DNA of 64,000 nucleotides, taken from Zizania palustris. Its lineage: Eukaryota; Streptophyta; Magnoliopsida; Poales; Poaceae. The translations under genes and the position numbers were made by a program. Shown one piece after another: positions 10,791 to 22,613 of this stretch. The notes under the pieces are model-generated. The model worked only from the letters and a program-made list of their open reading frames with translations. It was not told where the DNA came from and ran no database searches. The stretch spans positions 53,807,318 to 53,871,317 of the forward strand of contig JAAALK010000081.1 of the NCBI GenBank assembly GCA_019279435.1, read 5' to 3'. Numbering within the stretch: position 1 is the first letter of the stretch; each line of letters begins with the position of its first letter.

Positions 10791-11389
10791 CATAGTTATT
10801 AAGGCGTTGCTTAGGTGGTAAGGTGGTCGAGGGGTGGTAAGGCATTCGGCTGCCTTTGCCTCCCACCTTGCCCCACGCAGCTCACAAATTCCATTCACAG
10901 TCTCTAGGGTTTCTATGGTGTCTCAGACTTCCAATTGTGAGAAAGGCGGCAGATTGGGCGAGTGGTGTAGAGAGGCGAGGCAATGGGGAGGATTGGGAGT
11001 GAGCTGTGCACAGCGAGGCTGGGCACGGTGCGGTGAGGAAGGAGGGCATGGCACGGCGAGGAAGGGTGTGGCACAGTGAGGATGGGCACGGCGCGGAAGT
11101 TGGGGGAGATGTGGTTGCTGAGAGGAGTAGGGTGGGACTGTGGGAGATAGCTGCTAGGTTAGGTTTTAGAGAGGAAAAAACCTGGTGGGCTTTTAATGGG
11201 CTGTTGGACTACATATATCAATGGATTATTGGACTGGACTTTTAATATACTGTTAGAATTTTAAATGTGCTATTGCAATTTTAACTAGATATATTTTTTA
11301 GTTTTGTAAGGCATTGCCTCGCCTTACTGCTTACACAGGTAAGGTAGTAGTCTACCGTCTCGTCTTGCCTAACTGCCTTAATAACTATG
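10791..11389. mobile_element. HAT-2: non-autonomous hAT-type element, 599 bp, in IPMS intron
   Basis: Ends are inverted copies of CATAGTTATTAAGGC. Flanking octamers CATTTGAG (10783-10790) and CATCTGAG (11390-11397) agree at 7 of 8 positions, an aged hAT-type duplication. Same family as HAT-1: the ends differ by few bases and both have a GC-rich middle followed by a TTTTAATGGGCTGTTGG-like AT-rich part. No coding capacity. It lies in the intron before the exon at 11416. Confidence 0.88.
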
Positions 11390-11822
11390 CATCTGAGAAT
11401 GATTTGCAACTACAGATTCCAACTGTTCTTCGAGAATATAGTATGACATCGGTGACGGAAGGCATTGATGCAATTGCAACTACTCGAGTTGTTGTCACTG
11501 GAGATGTCAATGATTCTAAACATGCTTTGACTGGTCACTCCTTCAACCGTGCTTTCAGGTTATGGTCCTTCAAATTCTTTTCCATTTATTTTGTGTTGGT
11601 TTTACCATCTATTCTTTTTTTCGTCTCTGACTAATTTATATGCCTGTTGACTTCAGTGGGAGTGGTGCAGCAATGGACATTGTCGTGTCCAGTGTCCGAG
11701 CCTACCTGAGTGCCCTGAAGGCAAAATTGTTCAAACCGCAGAATGAGTCTCGACATACCTTTTGGGTTTTCAATCCAGGGAGCAGCAATGCCAAAAAGTT
11801 GGCCGGATTTTTCATAGTTTGA

Positions 11823-13191
11823 CATTCCAAGCTAGTATCGCAGGGATATGCAGTGTATAATTTATATCTGAAAACTGAATTATCAGTAATACAATAATAA
11901 ACCATTTGTTTGATATGTGTTCAAACAAGTTGTAATATTCAGTCAGATCAATTTTGTTGAGGAATCAATGCTGCGCAAACGAACCGGTTGCTAATTTCGA
12001 GCCAAAAATTCTTACTGAGGGTGGCACGGTGAATTTCAGTGTAGAGATTTTCTTAATCCAAGGTCATCACTAGGTTAAATTTTCATTTTTAGTTTAAAAT
12101 AAAAACTAAATTATTCAATTAAATATCCTTAATCTGTTCACTGTTTTAGATGTGGATTTCTTAAAACTAGATTGGACTAGTTCTAAAAAAAATTCGGGAA
12201 TTGGAGCGTGAAAAACAGGACCTTAAACTGTATACAGTTGTGTCGCGGATTGCGGATTAGTCATTCTGAATTTCTGTAGCATGTTTATTTCAGGCGTGCC
12301 ATTTGTCTTTTAAGTGCACGCTTATCATGCTATCTATAATTTTTTGGAAAATGTTTTAAAACTATTTATCAACTCTTCAGTATTAATTTAAACCCTTAAT
12401 AATTATTATAAATCTTATGTCAATTTTCCCTCAGATATATAACTATTTCTAGGCTTTGATATTAGTATAAAAAACAAAAAACATTACTATTCTTTATTAA
12501 TATTTACGAATAGGTAGGGTGTGGGATTAGAATTAGTATTGATAGATGTTTTATGCGAATTGTTTTTGGGGAAATTTCACTTTTGGGTTAGAAGTTGTAG
12601 TATTTGAGATAAAATTTAAATGGTAGAATAGGTTGTATGTTGGGACGGAGAGAGGGAGGAACTAGGAAGTATATATGATTTCTTATATAAGTTGTTTTGA
12701 ACTTTAATTAACGGACGGTTTGGCTTGGTTATCATTTGTTTGGAAGTCGATTGGTAACCGAGCGGTAACTACCTGTTATCGAAAACAAAAACTGATGGTT
12801 TACGTGGCAAACAAATTGGTTTAAAAATAAAAAACAGAAAATTCATAAAAATATAGTAAATTTTGGAAAACGTGGGAATTTTTTTCGAAAAATGTAGGAA
12901 TGTAAATAATTTTTTGATACAATGATAAAAAAATTCGGTATGAAAATTAAATATCTTTTTTGGTGAAAAATTAAAAAAGAAAACATTGAACATGGAATGG
13001 AACGTGTGTTCGGCCGACCCATCTCTTTTTTCATTTTTAAATTTTCGCTGAACTTGTTCTACTCATAACTTTGTCAAATTTTAGTATTATTTAGAAAACC
13101 ATCTTAATTTCACCTACTATTTATTAAAAAAAAATCAAAATCAAATCTAAAGTGAATTCAAATCGACTTTTAATTGCAAACGGGCCAAATG
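11823..13191. other. AT-rich intergenic DNA, nothing recognised
   Basis: Sequence beyond the IPMS stop. Long A/T tracts and no open frame with a recognisable domain. A short GGTAACCGAGCGGTAAC-type string near 12750-12775 resembles repeat sequence but I cannot place it in a family. Confidence 0.6.
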
Positions 13192-13442
13192 TGATAACCG
13201 TTCTTGTCACCTGCTTCTGTGAACCTTCTTTTGAAGATTAAGTTTGAATGATATAATTTGCCTTAGATTAGAATAAAATAGGTAGTTAGTTAGTTCATCC
13301 CTTTTGTACCGAAAAGCCACTTTTCATGAAGCAACATGATAAACCATCGCATCATTTCGTAAACTGTCGCCTCTTGATAAACTATAAATATTCATCAATA
13401 AACACAAGGGATCACATATTCCATTTTCCCTCGAATCTTTAC
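13192..13442 (+). repeat. Candidate 5' LTR of COP-B
   Basis: Begins TGATAACCG and ends TTTACA, with a TATA-like ACTATAAATATTC at 13381-13393, followed by ATTATCAGCACC, which resembles shortened Copia primer sites. It lies upstream of the COP-B gag in the right orientation. No second LTR is in the window to compare, so the boundaries are a guess. Confidence 0.3.
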
Positions 13443-15280
13443 ACATTATCAGCACCTTTCTCTCCAAATAGAGCAACAGGAACAAGCGGATCTACGAAAA
13501 AAGGGTAAGCAAATGGAAACACCCACCATAATCATCATCTTCATCACTGAACCTGTTCCAGACACTGCCGAAGACGAAAGTCGCCTTCACACTCCATCTC
13601 CGGTCAACCAAGGCATCTGACGACGCTATGGACGTGGATGCCTTGACCCTCTAGGCGCCATCACTCTCGAAGGATGAACCGCCGGCCTTTGGCCCAACGC
13701 CACCAAGGCATCTGACACTATGGACTTGGATGCCTTGACCCTCTAGGCACCATCACTCTCGAAGGATGAACCGCCGGCCTTTGGCCCAACGCCAACCACC
13801 GCCGACTTAGAATGGGAGGGACTCGAGCCTTCCTTGGCTTCTGGGCGGGCCCCTCCGCACAACTGCTCATTACGGTTGACGAGATCGAGGTGCGTCGCTC
13901 ACCACCGTGCCCTTCGACGCCGCTCCCTTCACCAACTCCGACAAGTGAAGACACATAACTACCTCCTGACTTCTGCCTCCTCCGACACACAACGGCGGCA
14001 ACCAACTAATGCCTCGGCCCCCACTAGGTTTCGGCCCTCATGCGGGACCCGGTGCACCATGGCTAGGGTTCGGGTACCCTCCTCCCGGTGCAGTGGAAGA
14101 GTACACCCCTTGCTAAACCCCCCTGCGGGTGGTGTCGAGGTCTCATTAGGTGGTGGCGACATTGGTGGAAATAGGCGACGACGCAAGTGGGACAAGAGGT
14201 GGCGTAGGTGGGAGAGGCGTTGGCGTAGAAAAAAGGGGTTGGGAACCCTAACCGCCGGCCCCTCCCCTTATTTCCCCTCCACCTAGGTTTCACTAGACGT
14301 CTGGCCTAGGCTATTTCGGCCCACCTCCGACCTACATTGCTTTCGGCCTACACCGCTTACCCACCGAATGGGCCGATTGGCTGGTCAGACCGGCCGATCA
14401 ACACAATGTTTTCTATTTTTTTATTTTTAGGGCATAAAAATCCCTATTTTTGTTTTAACCTTTATATATTTAGGTTATTCAGAAAAATGTCCAAAAATAG
14501 GACCGTTTTAGTAGTATTTTATGTTTTAGGTCCGTGAAAAATGTAATATTGTTCATATGTATGATATTGTATTATTGTAATGTCCAGTCCAAGTAACAAT
14601 ATATTAAATATAAATGTTCGTTGTGTATGTGAAAATTTCTCGCATTCCCTATGACATTTCTAAAATGATTATTGGAACAAAAATTTCTTTATTTCTTGTA
14701 CTATCGTATAATTTTAAAATTAGACCCGAAAATATATATGCAATTGACATTGCTGAATCAGCTTAATTTTCAAACATTATATAATGCAAAATTTTCAAAA
14801 CAAAAATCAAGTGCAAACCTCACATTAAAATATATGACATATGGTGGATAATGCATCTACTACACTTGTGTAGACTATGCACCACCTATATGAGATCTAC
14901 ATAACACTATGTTCTCATGACTATCTCAATGTCACATCCTCACATATACAAAATAATATTAACACAAAGGAATATGATAGAGCATCTACTGATTTTTAGA
15001 TTATGTGTCTTATACACTTACAAAAGATCTACACCATTTCTTTGGTGATTATCTTCAAATTGTTGACATAAAGAGATCTACATTATCCAATAATGACTAC
15101 ATCATATAAGTTAGAAAATATACACTAAAAGGGTGATTATTTCTTACTTTATGCATGAAAATTGAGGTCCACACTAACGGTAAATTCAAATGCTGAATTT
15201 TATAACATTTTGCATTTTTTACAACACTACCATACTGATTTTAGTAAAAATCATGGTTTATACACAAGTAGGATACCATA
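13443..15280. other. Untranslated leader region of COP-B or intergenic DNA
   Basis: First GC-rich with CCGCC-type strings (13550-14330), then very AT-rich (14400-15280). No convincing coding segment. The GC-rich part contains the 95-bp duplication at 13608-13794 and ends near a TTTCCCCTCCACCTAGG string. It may be a leader or a fragment captured from a gene 5' region. Confidence 0.45.
13608..13794. repeat. 95-bp tandem duplication
   Basis: Two adjacent copies, 13608-13702 and 13703-13794, starting CCAAGGCATCTGAC. The second has a 3-bp deletion and a few substitutions. Both contain GGATGCCTTGACCCTCTAGG and GAACCGCCGGCCTTTGG. Confidence 0.9.
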
Positions 15281-16309
15281 ATGGCCAAAGAATTTGATAT
15301 ACTCAACATTGATGGCCGTAATTACCCAACATGGGCTATGGATGTCAATGTTACTCTTGCCTCCCGTGAGATATTACTAGCAATCGTCTCTCTCTAAGAG
15401 GGCGCACACGATGAAGTATCATATGTCAAGAAGTATACCACACTAGCCATTATACGAAATCACATCCACTCATATATTTAAAAGCTGAATATCTTCAGGA
15501 AGAAAATCCATGCACTCTTTGGCTTGCCCTTAAAACATGACATGAATAACATAAGGCAATCATTTTGTTCGAAGCCAACCATGAATGGACCCAACTTCGA
15601 CTACATGACTTCAAATATATTAGAGATTACAATCATGTCGTTCATAGAATATGTGCTAAATTATGTTTTTGCGAAAAGGGGGATAAGATTGAAAAGACAC
15701 TTTCAACCATGCTCCCCGCTAATAGGATTTTATAGCAACAATATCATGCCCATAAATTCATGCAATACTCTGAATTAATGCATGTTTTACTTGAGGTAGA
15801 GAAACACGATGAACTCCTTGTGAGAAATCATCATCAACGTCCCATAGGCACTAAACCTTGGCCTGAGGCACATGCATATTTAGAAATCAAATAAGTTCAA
15901 AGAACCCTCAAACTGTCCTTCAAATTTCAATAATAAGCACAAACAAAACAAAAGGAATAAATCACAAACATTTGAAAAGAACAACAATCATAATAAGCCA
16001 AAACATGACAAATCAAAACTCCATCAAATGTGTGGCTGCTACAAACACACAACCAAAAAGTGCCAGACCCCAAAGCATCTAGTGGATCTATATCTCAAAT
16101 CTATGGGACATAAGAGAAACACTCAACGAAATGGATATGAAGCTCACTTCAATATTCAAGAAGATGAATTTAAGGATGTTGAACACTCTCAAGAATTCCC
16201 TATTACAGCTAGTGACAAACCAGCGCTCTCGGTGTTCGATGACACGAAGAGCACAGACAATATGGTTGTGGAGTATACTTCAAATGACATATTTGGAGAT
16301 TTCAATTAA
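15281..16309 (+). pseudogene. COP-B gag, decayed
   Basis: Starts ATG 15281 (MAKEFDILNIDGRNYPTWAM), the beginning of a Copia gag family common in grass genomes. Later blocks are FEANHEWTQLRLHDFK near 15570, YNHVVHRICAKL near 15630, EKHDELLVRNHHQRP near 15800 and a basic region ending with CGCYKHTTKKCQTPKHLVDL near 16030-16090. The last block (CX2CX4 then KKC) is a degenerate zinc knuckle. Many stops and frameshifts separate the blocks. The final open part ends at TAA 16307-16309. Confidence 0.85.
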
Positions 16310-16551
16310 AATCTTCCTCCATAGATATAGATATAATTATCATTCTATGTAGAACTATAATGTAATCAAGTGTTATAATAAATATATGTCATCCTATAAT
16401 ATTATCCAAGCATAATATTTATATACTTGTAATTAAAATTATATCAACTCCTTGATATTAATTAATAAAATATGTGTTTGCTATATATATCTTGCAAATT
16501 TACTTAAATTTTTGCCTTTCTAATTATATATAGATCATTTACGGGAACAAT
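16310..16551 (+). other. AT-rich spacer between COP-B gag and protease
   Basis: About 240 bases, strongly AT-rich, no coding features seen. It may be decayed gag-protease linker or a small insertion. Confidence 0.5.
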
Positions 16552-16648
16552 CATGGATGAGGACTTTTGTTTAGTAGACAACGCCATTACAAACACTATA
16601 CTTAGGGAAACAAAGTATTTCCAAACTCTTACAAAAACCAACGGAAAT
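16552..16648 (+). pseudogene. COP-B protease, first 32 codons, cut by TAT-1
   Basis: Reads MDEDFCLVDNAITNTILRET then KYFQTLTKT, matching the start of Copia retropepsin, where the active site is normally D-S-A-T/S; here D-N-A-I. The frame stops abruptly where the TAT-1 LTR begins at 16649. The rest of COP-B pol would lie to the right of the whole nested stack, outside this window. Confidence 0.75.
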
Positions 16649-17774
16649 TGTTAACGCCAAGATTTGTTAGAAGCCCATGTCCACTAAAGATGTTGCACGA
16701 TCAACAGAAGTCAAAGAGGATACAGTCAAAGAAGAGTCAAAGAAGCCCGTCCATGGCATGCACGGTCGGATAGGAAGAGCTGATGGAGATAAGAGCAGAA
16801 AAGAAGATGGAGGTTATCGAAATCAGTTAGGATATGTTACTTGGACGACAAGTCTCCAGACCATAAATATGTACCCTTAGTTAGATTAGAAAAACACATC
16901 TCTATCAATCAACTTCTTGGCGTATCGCCACCCTTGGCTTCCAAGGTTTATCCGGCGGGGTTCGGCACTATGAGCTGGGCTGCATTGTTTCGATCTCCAA
17001 TGAAGAGGTGAGTATCATCACCCCCGACGTCTGTACTAATTAGATCAGTATCCTCACGACTACATTAGATTGATCTCTTGAGGTGAACGTCAAAACAGTA
17101 CAGTCGCCGGTTGTTCTCGGTGTATAGCTAGGTCTAAGGTTGCATTAGTTCATTTTGATCTCTTAGATTGATGTGATCTAGGTGTGATAGTTTGAGGATT
17201 CATCGGTTAGGTCTGACATCTCTTGCTATTGTATCTCTTTCATGTTGTATACCGTTCATCTAAATAAAGTATGCCCAATACTTTTACATATTATTAAGAT
17301 CATCAAGACTAGCTACTGTTTTGGTTAGGTTCGATCTAGTTATTGTGATGATTTTCATGATATAGATATGTTATCTGACACGTTTTATTTATTTCCATTG
17401 GAGTACAAGACTGTGTTATCTTCAATTCAACGCCGCATCTTATTCGCCATCGAAGAGTGTCCATCGCCCCATATGCGTAAAGCTGCTCATCTCATCGGCC
17501 GATGGCGTGCCTACCGATTGCTTTACCCCTGGTTATCGACCTTATGGCCGATAGGCATGATATTCCATGATTTCACCATATTTGCCACAGTCATCGGCTT
17601 GCCAGCTGATGGGCTATGCTATTAATGTCATATTTTCTGTTCCCTTATCAGTTGCAGGGTCAAATTGATTGACACGCCTTGAAACCTTATTCTAAGAACG
17701 TAGGACCTGCAATAGAGTTAAGCATATCTCCCAGGCCATGCGTGTGTAAAAGTGTGACAAAAAATGCACCAACA
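16649..17774 (+). repeat. TAT-1 5' LTR, about 1.13 kb
   Basis: Starts TGTTAACGCCAAGATTTG and matches 25071-25677 over its first 600 bp. The inner end is inferred from the primer site: the sequence reads CACCAACACA just before CTTTTTGGCATGCCC. The end could be 17774 or 17776. Confidence 0.75.
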
Positions 17775-17777
17775 CAC

Positions 17778-17800
17778 TTTTTGGCATGCCCGGTGGGACC
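17778..17800 (+). promoter_or_regulatory. TAT-1 primer binding site
   Basis: TTTTTGGCATGCCCGGTGGG follows the LTR, the position and form seen in grass Tat elements. I do not assign the tRNA. Confidence 0.6.
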
Positions 17801-19120
17801 ATCTCCAACAACCTAGCCATGGTGAGCGAGATCAATGGTGACAACATCATCTCGATCACCATGGAAACCTTGACTGAAGAACAAACACTGGAAGTGCAAC
17901 GACACATGGAGGAGTTCTAGAAGTCATGCCTGCAGGCCTACGACATGAATCAGCTGGGTCCCATCCAGAAGAGCCAGTTGCCAAGACCAGTGTTGGCCAT
18001 AGAAGGTGATCAGCCAGGGGAGAACCCTCAAGCCAATCTCTAAGAGGTTGTTGACCAGGCGATTCACTGCTCACTGGTCAGTCCATCCGGGACACTGGCC
18101 AACACTCTTTAGGGACTGATCAGGAAGGCCATTAAGGGCACCGTGGTTTGTGCACTGCTGCAAGGCCTGGCGTACCTCCCCGATGACCCGACAAAACTGG
18201 TACACACTCAGTCGACACAACAGCCACAAGGGCCGATGAGGCTAGAATAGCTGGGCACCTTGCCCAGTCATGAAGTGAACAAGACGACTCATCTGGTAGG
18301 CCCCACATAGGGCCCTCCACATAGCACACCATATGGCATCGAGAGGAATGCATCAGCGCCGCTCCCAGCGTTCGACCCAAGACTGCCAAGACAGGGGTGC
18401 CATAGGTAACGTATGACATTGCAAGAAACACACTACCGAACCTCGTGCCGCTAAGGAGGGAACCCGATGGAATCCCTCCCAGGTATCATCAGACGACATA
18501 CAACGGAGCACAACCCTACGATGATGAGGGACAATACAGATACAATGCTATCCAGCAAGATCAGTATCAACAAACCATAACACCTGACCAATACCCGACA
18601 CCGGGGAAGTAAGAAGACGACTGGGTAAATCGGATCATGGAGGTCATTAAAGATCAATTTGGGATGAAGCCCAAAGAGAAGACATATATGTATCGACATC
18701 CATACCTGAAATGGTTCGATTGAGTTCCGCTGCTAGGCCGATACAAGGTACCCGATTTCACCAAGTTTTCGGGACAAGACTTGATCTCCACTATCGAGCA
18801 TATTAGTCGTTTCCTCGCCCGATGCGGAGAGCCGTCGACTAACATGACGCTGAGGGTCATATTCTTCTCGCTATCTCTATCAGGATCAGCCTTCGCATGA
18901 TTCTCTTCACTACCGGTGGATTCCATTAGAGGATGGGTAGATCTAGAAAAGAAGTTTTACAAATATTTCTTCACTAGCATCCATGAGATGAAGCTTATCG
19001 ACTTACAACCATTAAGCAAAGAATGGATGAGTCAGTACAAGATTATATCGAGAGGTTCTGAGATGTATGGAGCATATGCTATTGTCTGAGCCTCAGTGAT
19101 AGTTAGTTGACAGACAGTTA
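17795..19120 (+). pseudogene. TAT-1 gag, decayed
   Basis: Blocks in order: GGTISNNLAMVSEINGDNII near 17800-17850, FGMKPKEKTYMYRHPYLKWF near 18660-18715, YKVPDFTKFSGQDLISTIEH near 18745-18800, FLARCGEPSTNMTLRVIFFS near 18810-18870 and FYKYFFTSIHEMKLIDLQPL near 18955-19010. This is the capsid part of a Tat-type gag (Retrotrans_gag). Many in-frame stops. The block near 19080-19115 (CYCLSLSDS then LTD) is cut by GAG-1. Confidence 0.85.
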
Positions 19121-20055
19121 GTGAGAAGAAGATAATTCGATTTGGAAAGAGATGATGTTGACGATCCAACTACAACCGTATGAGACGTTTGTGTTGCGCC
19201 TTAGCGATCAATACACCATCTCCAAATGTTGTTGATCTTATCGATGATCAACCTTGTTACTACAAGCAATTGAAGAACGAGCAAGAACAAGATAAAGGAG
19301 CAACTAGTATTGCTGGATATGAAAGACACACAAAGGGTAGTTGGGGTTATGAAACGTGAAACCGGCGATCTAACCGATCACGGGTTTACACGGAAAAAGT
19401 AGCATTGGCTAAACTTTACTCTAATCAGAACACGAATTACAACTGAAGTCTCTAGGGTTATTTATAACCCTAGGGACGTTCCCAAAGTTTGGAAACTTGT
19501 TACATATGGAAAGGACTAATTATTTCCTAAACAAATTGACTAAAAAATGGAAATCCCGTGCTTAATTGGTTCGGCCTAAAAAAGGAACACACATTGTTTT
19601 GATGATTGCGAACTCCTCGGATGGAATCTTTAGGTTTATCTGCATCCATTGGAAATAGGACATATCTATCTTTCCAAAAGTCCAAGATCATCCAAATCAG
19701 AGCTTCCATGTAAAAGTTATGCATGTTTGAATTTGGTGCTGTTCCTGTAGTCCGAGTCCGAACCCCACATGAGTAGAACTTGATCTCCACTTTCTATTGG
19801 CACAAAAATAACATCTAAAAATTGTATATTATATCTGGATTGATTTGACTTGGTCCCCAATCAACTTCCATGATGTTCTATGCCCTTGATTTGCTCACAA
19901 CATGTCCCTTAATCCATGTAATATTTTCTGTAATTGAAAACAAAAACTCATGGTGGAGCAACCTTTTCTCAAATATGTAAAATGTAAATCGAATATAGAA
20001 AGTACGCACCTTTGTTTTTATTATGGTTATATCCCGGCCGGTGATGTCCACATTA
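19121..20055 (-). repeat. GAG-1 3' LTR (left copy)
   Basis: Similar to 22614-23582 from the TGATGTTGACGATCC region (about 19153) to GGTGATGTCCACATTA. Shared landmarks: CGGGTTTACACGGAAAAAGT, the CTCTAGGGTTATTTATA box, and CCGAACCCCAC. The outer 30-40 bases do not match the right copy. Confidence 0.8.
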
Positions 20056-20919
20056 TTCTCTTCTTCTTGGCTGCAAACTGTCCTCAGTTTGTTCTTGTGT
20101 TTATGATCAATGCAACTACTAGTAAAAGAACCATTATTGTGCAGTATCTCTTGTTCTTTAAACATGTAGTGAATTGGAGAAAACCAACTCACAAAATCCT
20201 TTCCTTGAACAAATGACATCAAATTTGTACTTTTAGATATTGGAGTAGGAATTGTGGCATTGCTAAGCAGCCCACAAGTCTCTCCTTCTTGAAAACAAAC
20301 ATGTGTATTTAAATCAAAACAAGAGACTTTAGACATAATAGGATTAGTTAAAACACCTTGCTCGAGATTATTATTTTCATACTTTACATGCAGTTTCAAA
20401 TTTGAACATATATAAACTCTGTGCACAAAGTATACTCCTTGATCATGGTATTTGTCAATTATATGAAAACTCATTTGAGTAGGACAAGGCAAGTCAGTTC
20501 TAGTGAGTAATTTCTCATTTAAAGCACTAAGTTCACAAAGATTATTAAATTAAATATAACCCCAAGTATTTATAGAAGATAACAATTTATATTTTTCCTT
20601 TTCACTAGCAATGTGAACAACATGTATCAGATCACTTAAAGGTTCAACAACAAAATCAACATGTTCATTCACTAGTTGTGGGACAAATATAAGTGAAGTG
20701 TTGCACAACTCTTCTTTATTACAAGGAGTGTCAAGCAAATCATCTAGTAACAAAGTAATTTCAGCAAAAGATTCTACTAACGGTTTCTCTATAATAGCAT
20801 GAATAGTGGACAATTGTGTTTTATCAGGAGTACACTCACCTTGATTGATTTCAGCACATATGTTACCTTGCAAAACTTTCTCCGATGATGTAAGTGCATA
20901 ATTGATCTCTTTTTCCTAT
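19878..20919 (-). pseudogene. GAG-1 second open region, function unknown
   Basis: From TAG 20917-20919 the frame reads leftward through 20873-20550 (blocks VVEPLSDLIHVVHIASEKEK, LLSSINTWGYI), then a single stop at 20547-20549, then 20492-19878 (blocks LPCPTQMSFHIIDKYHDQGV, KDFVSWFSPIHYMFKEQEIL, NKLRTVCSQEEENNVDITGR). The last 50 or so codons lie in the LTR. I recognise it only as a sequence type that recurs with such gag-only elements in grass genomes. It has no pol motifs, no zinc knuckle and no clear membrane segment. It may be the C-terminal part of the gag polyprotein. Confidence 0.6.
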
Positions 20920-20929
20920 TGAAGGTCAG

Positions 20930-21576
20930 TAGCACTAGAAGACACACCAAATGTTGTTTCCTCTAAATCAATAGCAATCTTAACTTCAGCTCGACATGCA
21001 AGTTCAAACAATTGAGAGACAAAGAATTATATGTTTCATGAACAAGCACTTCTTTAATTTCTTTGTTAAGCCCACGTAAAAATCTATGTTCCGTAGCTTC
21101 TTCACATCCATCTAAACAACAACGTAATAAACAAACATGCATATCATGATAGTATGATGCAACACTTCTACTATCTTGTTTTAAACATTGTAGTTTCTTT
21201 AACAGAATGTCGACATAATATGGAGGAACAAAAACATCTCTCAAATATTGTTTTAAGTCTTTCCAAGATTGAGGTATTTTATCATGTCTACAAAGATGTT
21301 TCCAATGATATGTAGCATCTTTAACTAACACTTTAGAGGCAACCATAACCTTTTCTCTTTTAGACAAGTTATACTTTTAAATTCATTATCTATATCTAGC
21401 TCCCATTGAATATAAGCATGAAGATCATAATTTCCTTCAAAATAAGGTATTGTACATTTAAACCTAGCTAGAATTTCATCACACACCTCATATTTATCAT
21501 ATTGATCCCTCATGTGTCGATGAAGATGTTGATATTGAGCTTCACTATATCCTATCTCCTTGTGCATCCCTGCCAT
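20930..21576 (-). pseudogene. GAG-1 gag (Retrotrans_gag capsid domain)
   Basis: Starts ATG 21574-21576 (MAGMHKEIGYSEAQYQHLHR). Then IPYFEGNYDLHAYIQWELDI near 21450-21395, a frameshift near 21370, and DATYHWKHLCRHDKIPQSWK near 21310-21255, LRDVFVPPYYVDILLKKLQC near 21240-21185, SVASYYHDMHVCLLRCCLDG near 21170-21110, EHRFLRGLNKEIKEVL near 21090-21040. This is the Gypsy capsid pattern (W..L...L...F.P and YY..M). It forms the particle in which an outside polymerase would act. Confidence 0.85.
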
Positions 21577-22613
21577 GATTAGTAATAGACAAGAAACATA
21601 CAAATAATATGTATGCTCCTATTAACTACAAGATTGTTAAAGCACAAAGTCACTCTCGCTCAATCCTGTATCAACCTCTTACAAGTTCTTACCAATGCAA
21701 GCATGAAGGTGTTGTACATTGACTTAACCACAAACACCACGGAGATCATATGTATCGATGCCTTGGCAAACACTTGGTTGCACAAGCTGTAGTCAAATAT
21801 GTGGAGCTCTAGGTAGGCTGAAATATGTAGCAAGGAAAACTAGAACCACATTAGCATAAGCAAATTGAGTAATTGTTCAACATTGGTATTGTGCTGATCC
21901 TAAGCTTGAACGTACTAGAGACGCGAGCCTAGACACAAACGATACCACCAAACCGACAAAGGTAGAACTCACTTTCCTCCTATTTGGTCACAAGTTTTCT
22001 TTCTTCACTTTTTTTCGCTCTTTTTTCTCTCTTATTTTTGGTGCGTTTTTTTCTTTTTTTGAGCACCCTTCTACCTTTTTTCTTCTTTTTTTAAAGAACA
22101 ACAAATGACAAGGTAAGGTATACAAAAACTCTTACTGTAAGACTTCCCGAGCTTTGTACGATCTAAAACATTAAAGATCTTGTTGTAAGCTTTCCAAAAA
22201 GTATAAAAACTCTCCAATCCGAGTTAGCCTGTGCGAGATATGATAGTTTTAGTAACACCTGCACAACTTGTCCGAGTTATACACGAATTCCAACAAAACA
22301 AACCGACTCCAATTTGATTTGAACTCGAAAACTAAGGGATAAAAATACCCTAAACATTTGATAAGCAGACCAAAACACGGTGACAAAAATGCGACAAGAA
22401 CTCGAAACTCTAAATGAAAAAAATACTAAGATCAGCAACTTCACAAGACGATGCAACCAAAAACCCAAAAAGCAGATACCAAGCAGAACTAGTAAAAGGC
22501 TCAAAGAGGCTTGGTTCTCGGGTAAACTATTTTTTGTGTGGCTTTTTCTAGACTATAGGAAAAAATGATAACTCAAAATCTCTCATCGATCAACTAAGAA
22601 TCTGATGCCACTT
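21577..22613 (-). other. GAG-1 leader with primer binding site at 22595-22611
   Basis: Non-coding leader between LTR and gag. It holds a polypyrimidine-rich stretch (about 21980-22095). Next to the LTR the minus strand reads TGGCATCAGATTCTTAG, a tRNA primer site, two bases from the LTR edge at 22614. Confidence 0.65.

Larger units (their letters stand above)
3012..11822 (+). pseudogene. IPMS: 2-isopropylmalate synthase pseudogene, 3' half, seven exons
   Basis: IPMS makes 2-isopropylmalate from acetyl-CoA and 2-oxoisovalerate in plastid leucine synthesis. Exons, each bounded by AG/GT: 3012-3111 (DGMLKYKGTYEIISPDDI), 3659-3666 continued at 9840-9865 (GRHAVRSKLVE), 9961-10035 (LGYEITDKEFEDFF), 10133-10215 (VTDEDIDALLSDEIFQPKVF), 10309-10443 (ATCGTLGLSTATVKLIGPDG), 11416-11558 (TVLREYSMTSVTEGIDAIAT) and 11657-11822 (SGSGAAMDIVVSSVRAYLSA, stop TGA 11820). 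The last three encode the C-terminal LeuA regulatory domain. Broken by a 1-bp deletion near 3067 giving an immediate TAA, a 1-bp deletion near 10201, and REI inside the second exon. The last 35 or so codons do not resemble the usual IPMS end. The catalytic TIM barrel would lie left of COP-A. Introns are kept, so this is a decayed genomic copy and not a retrocopy. Confidence 0.93.

Noticed and set aside
3012..11822. IPMS exons as a functional gene with large introns
   Set aside because: REI lies within an exon, not an intron, and two exons have 1-bp deletions that break the frame.
12769..13034. Phe/Lys-rich minus-strand frames
   Set aside because: A/T-run composition; no motif.
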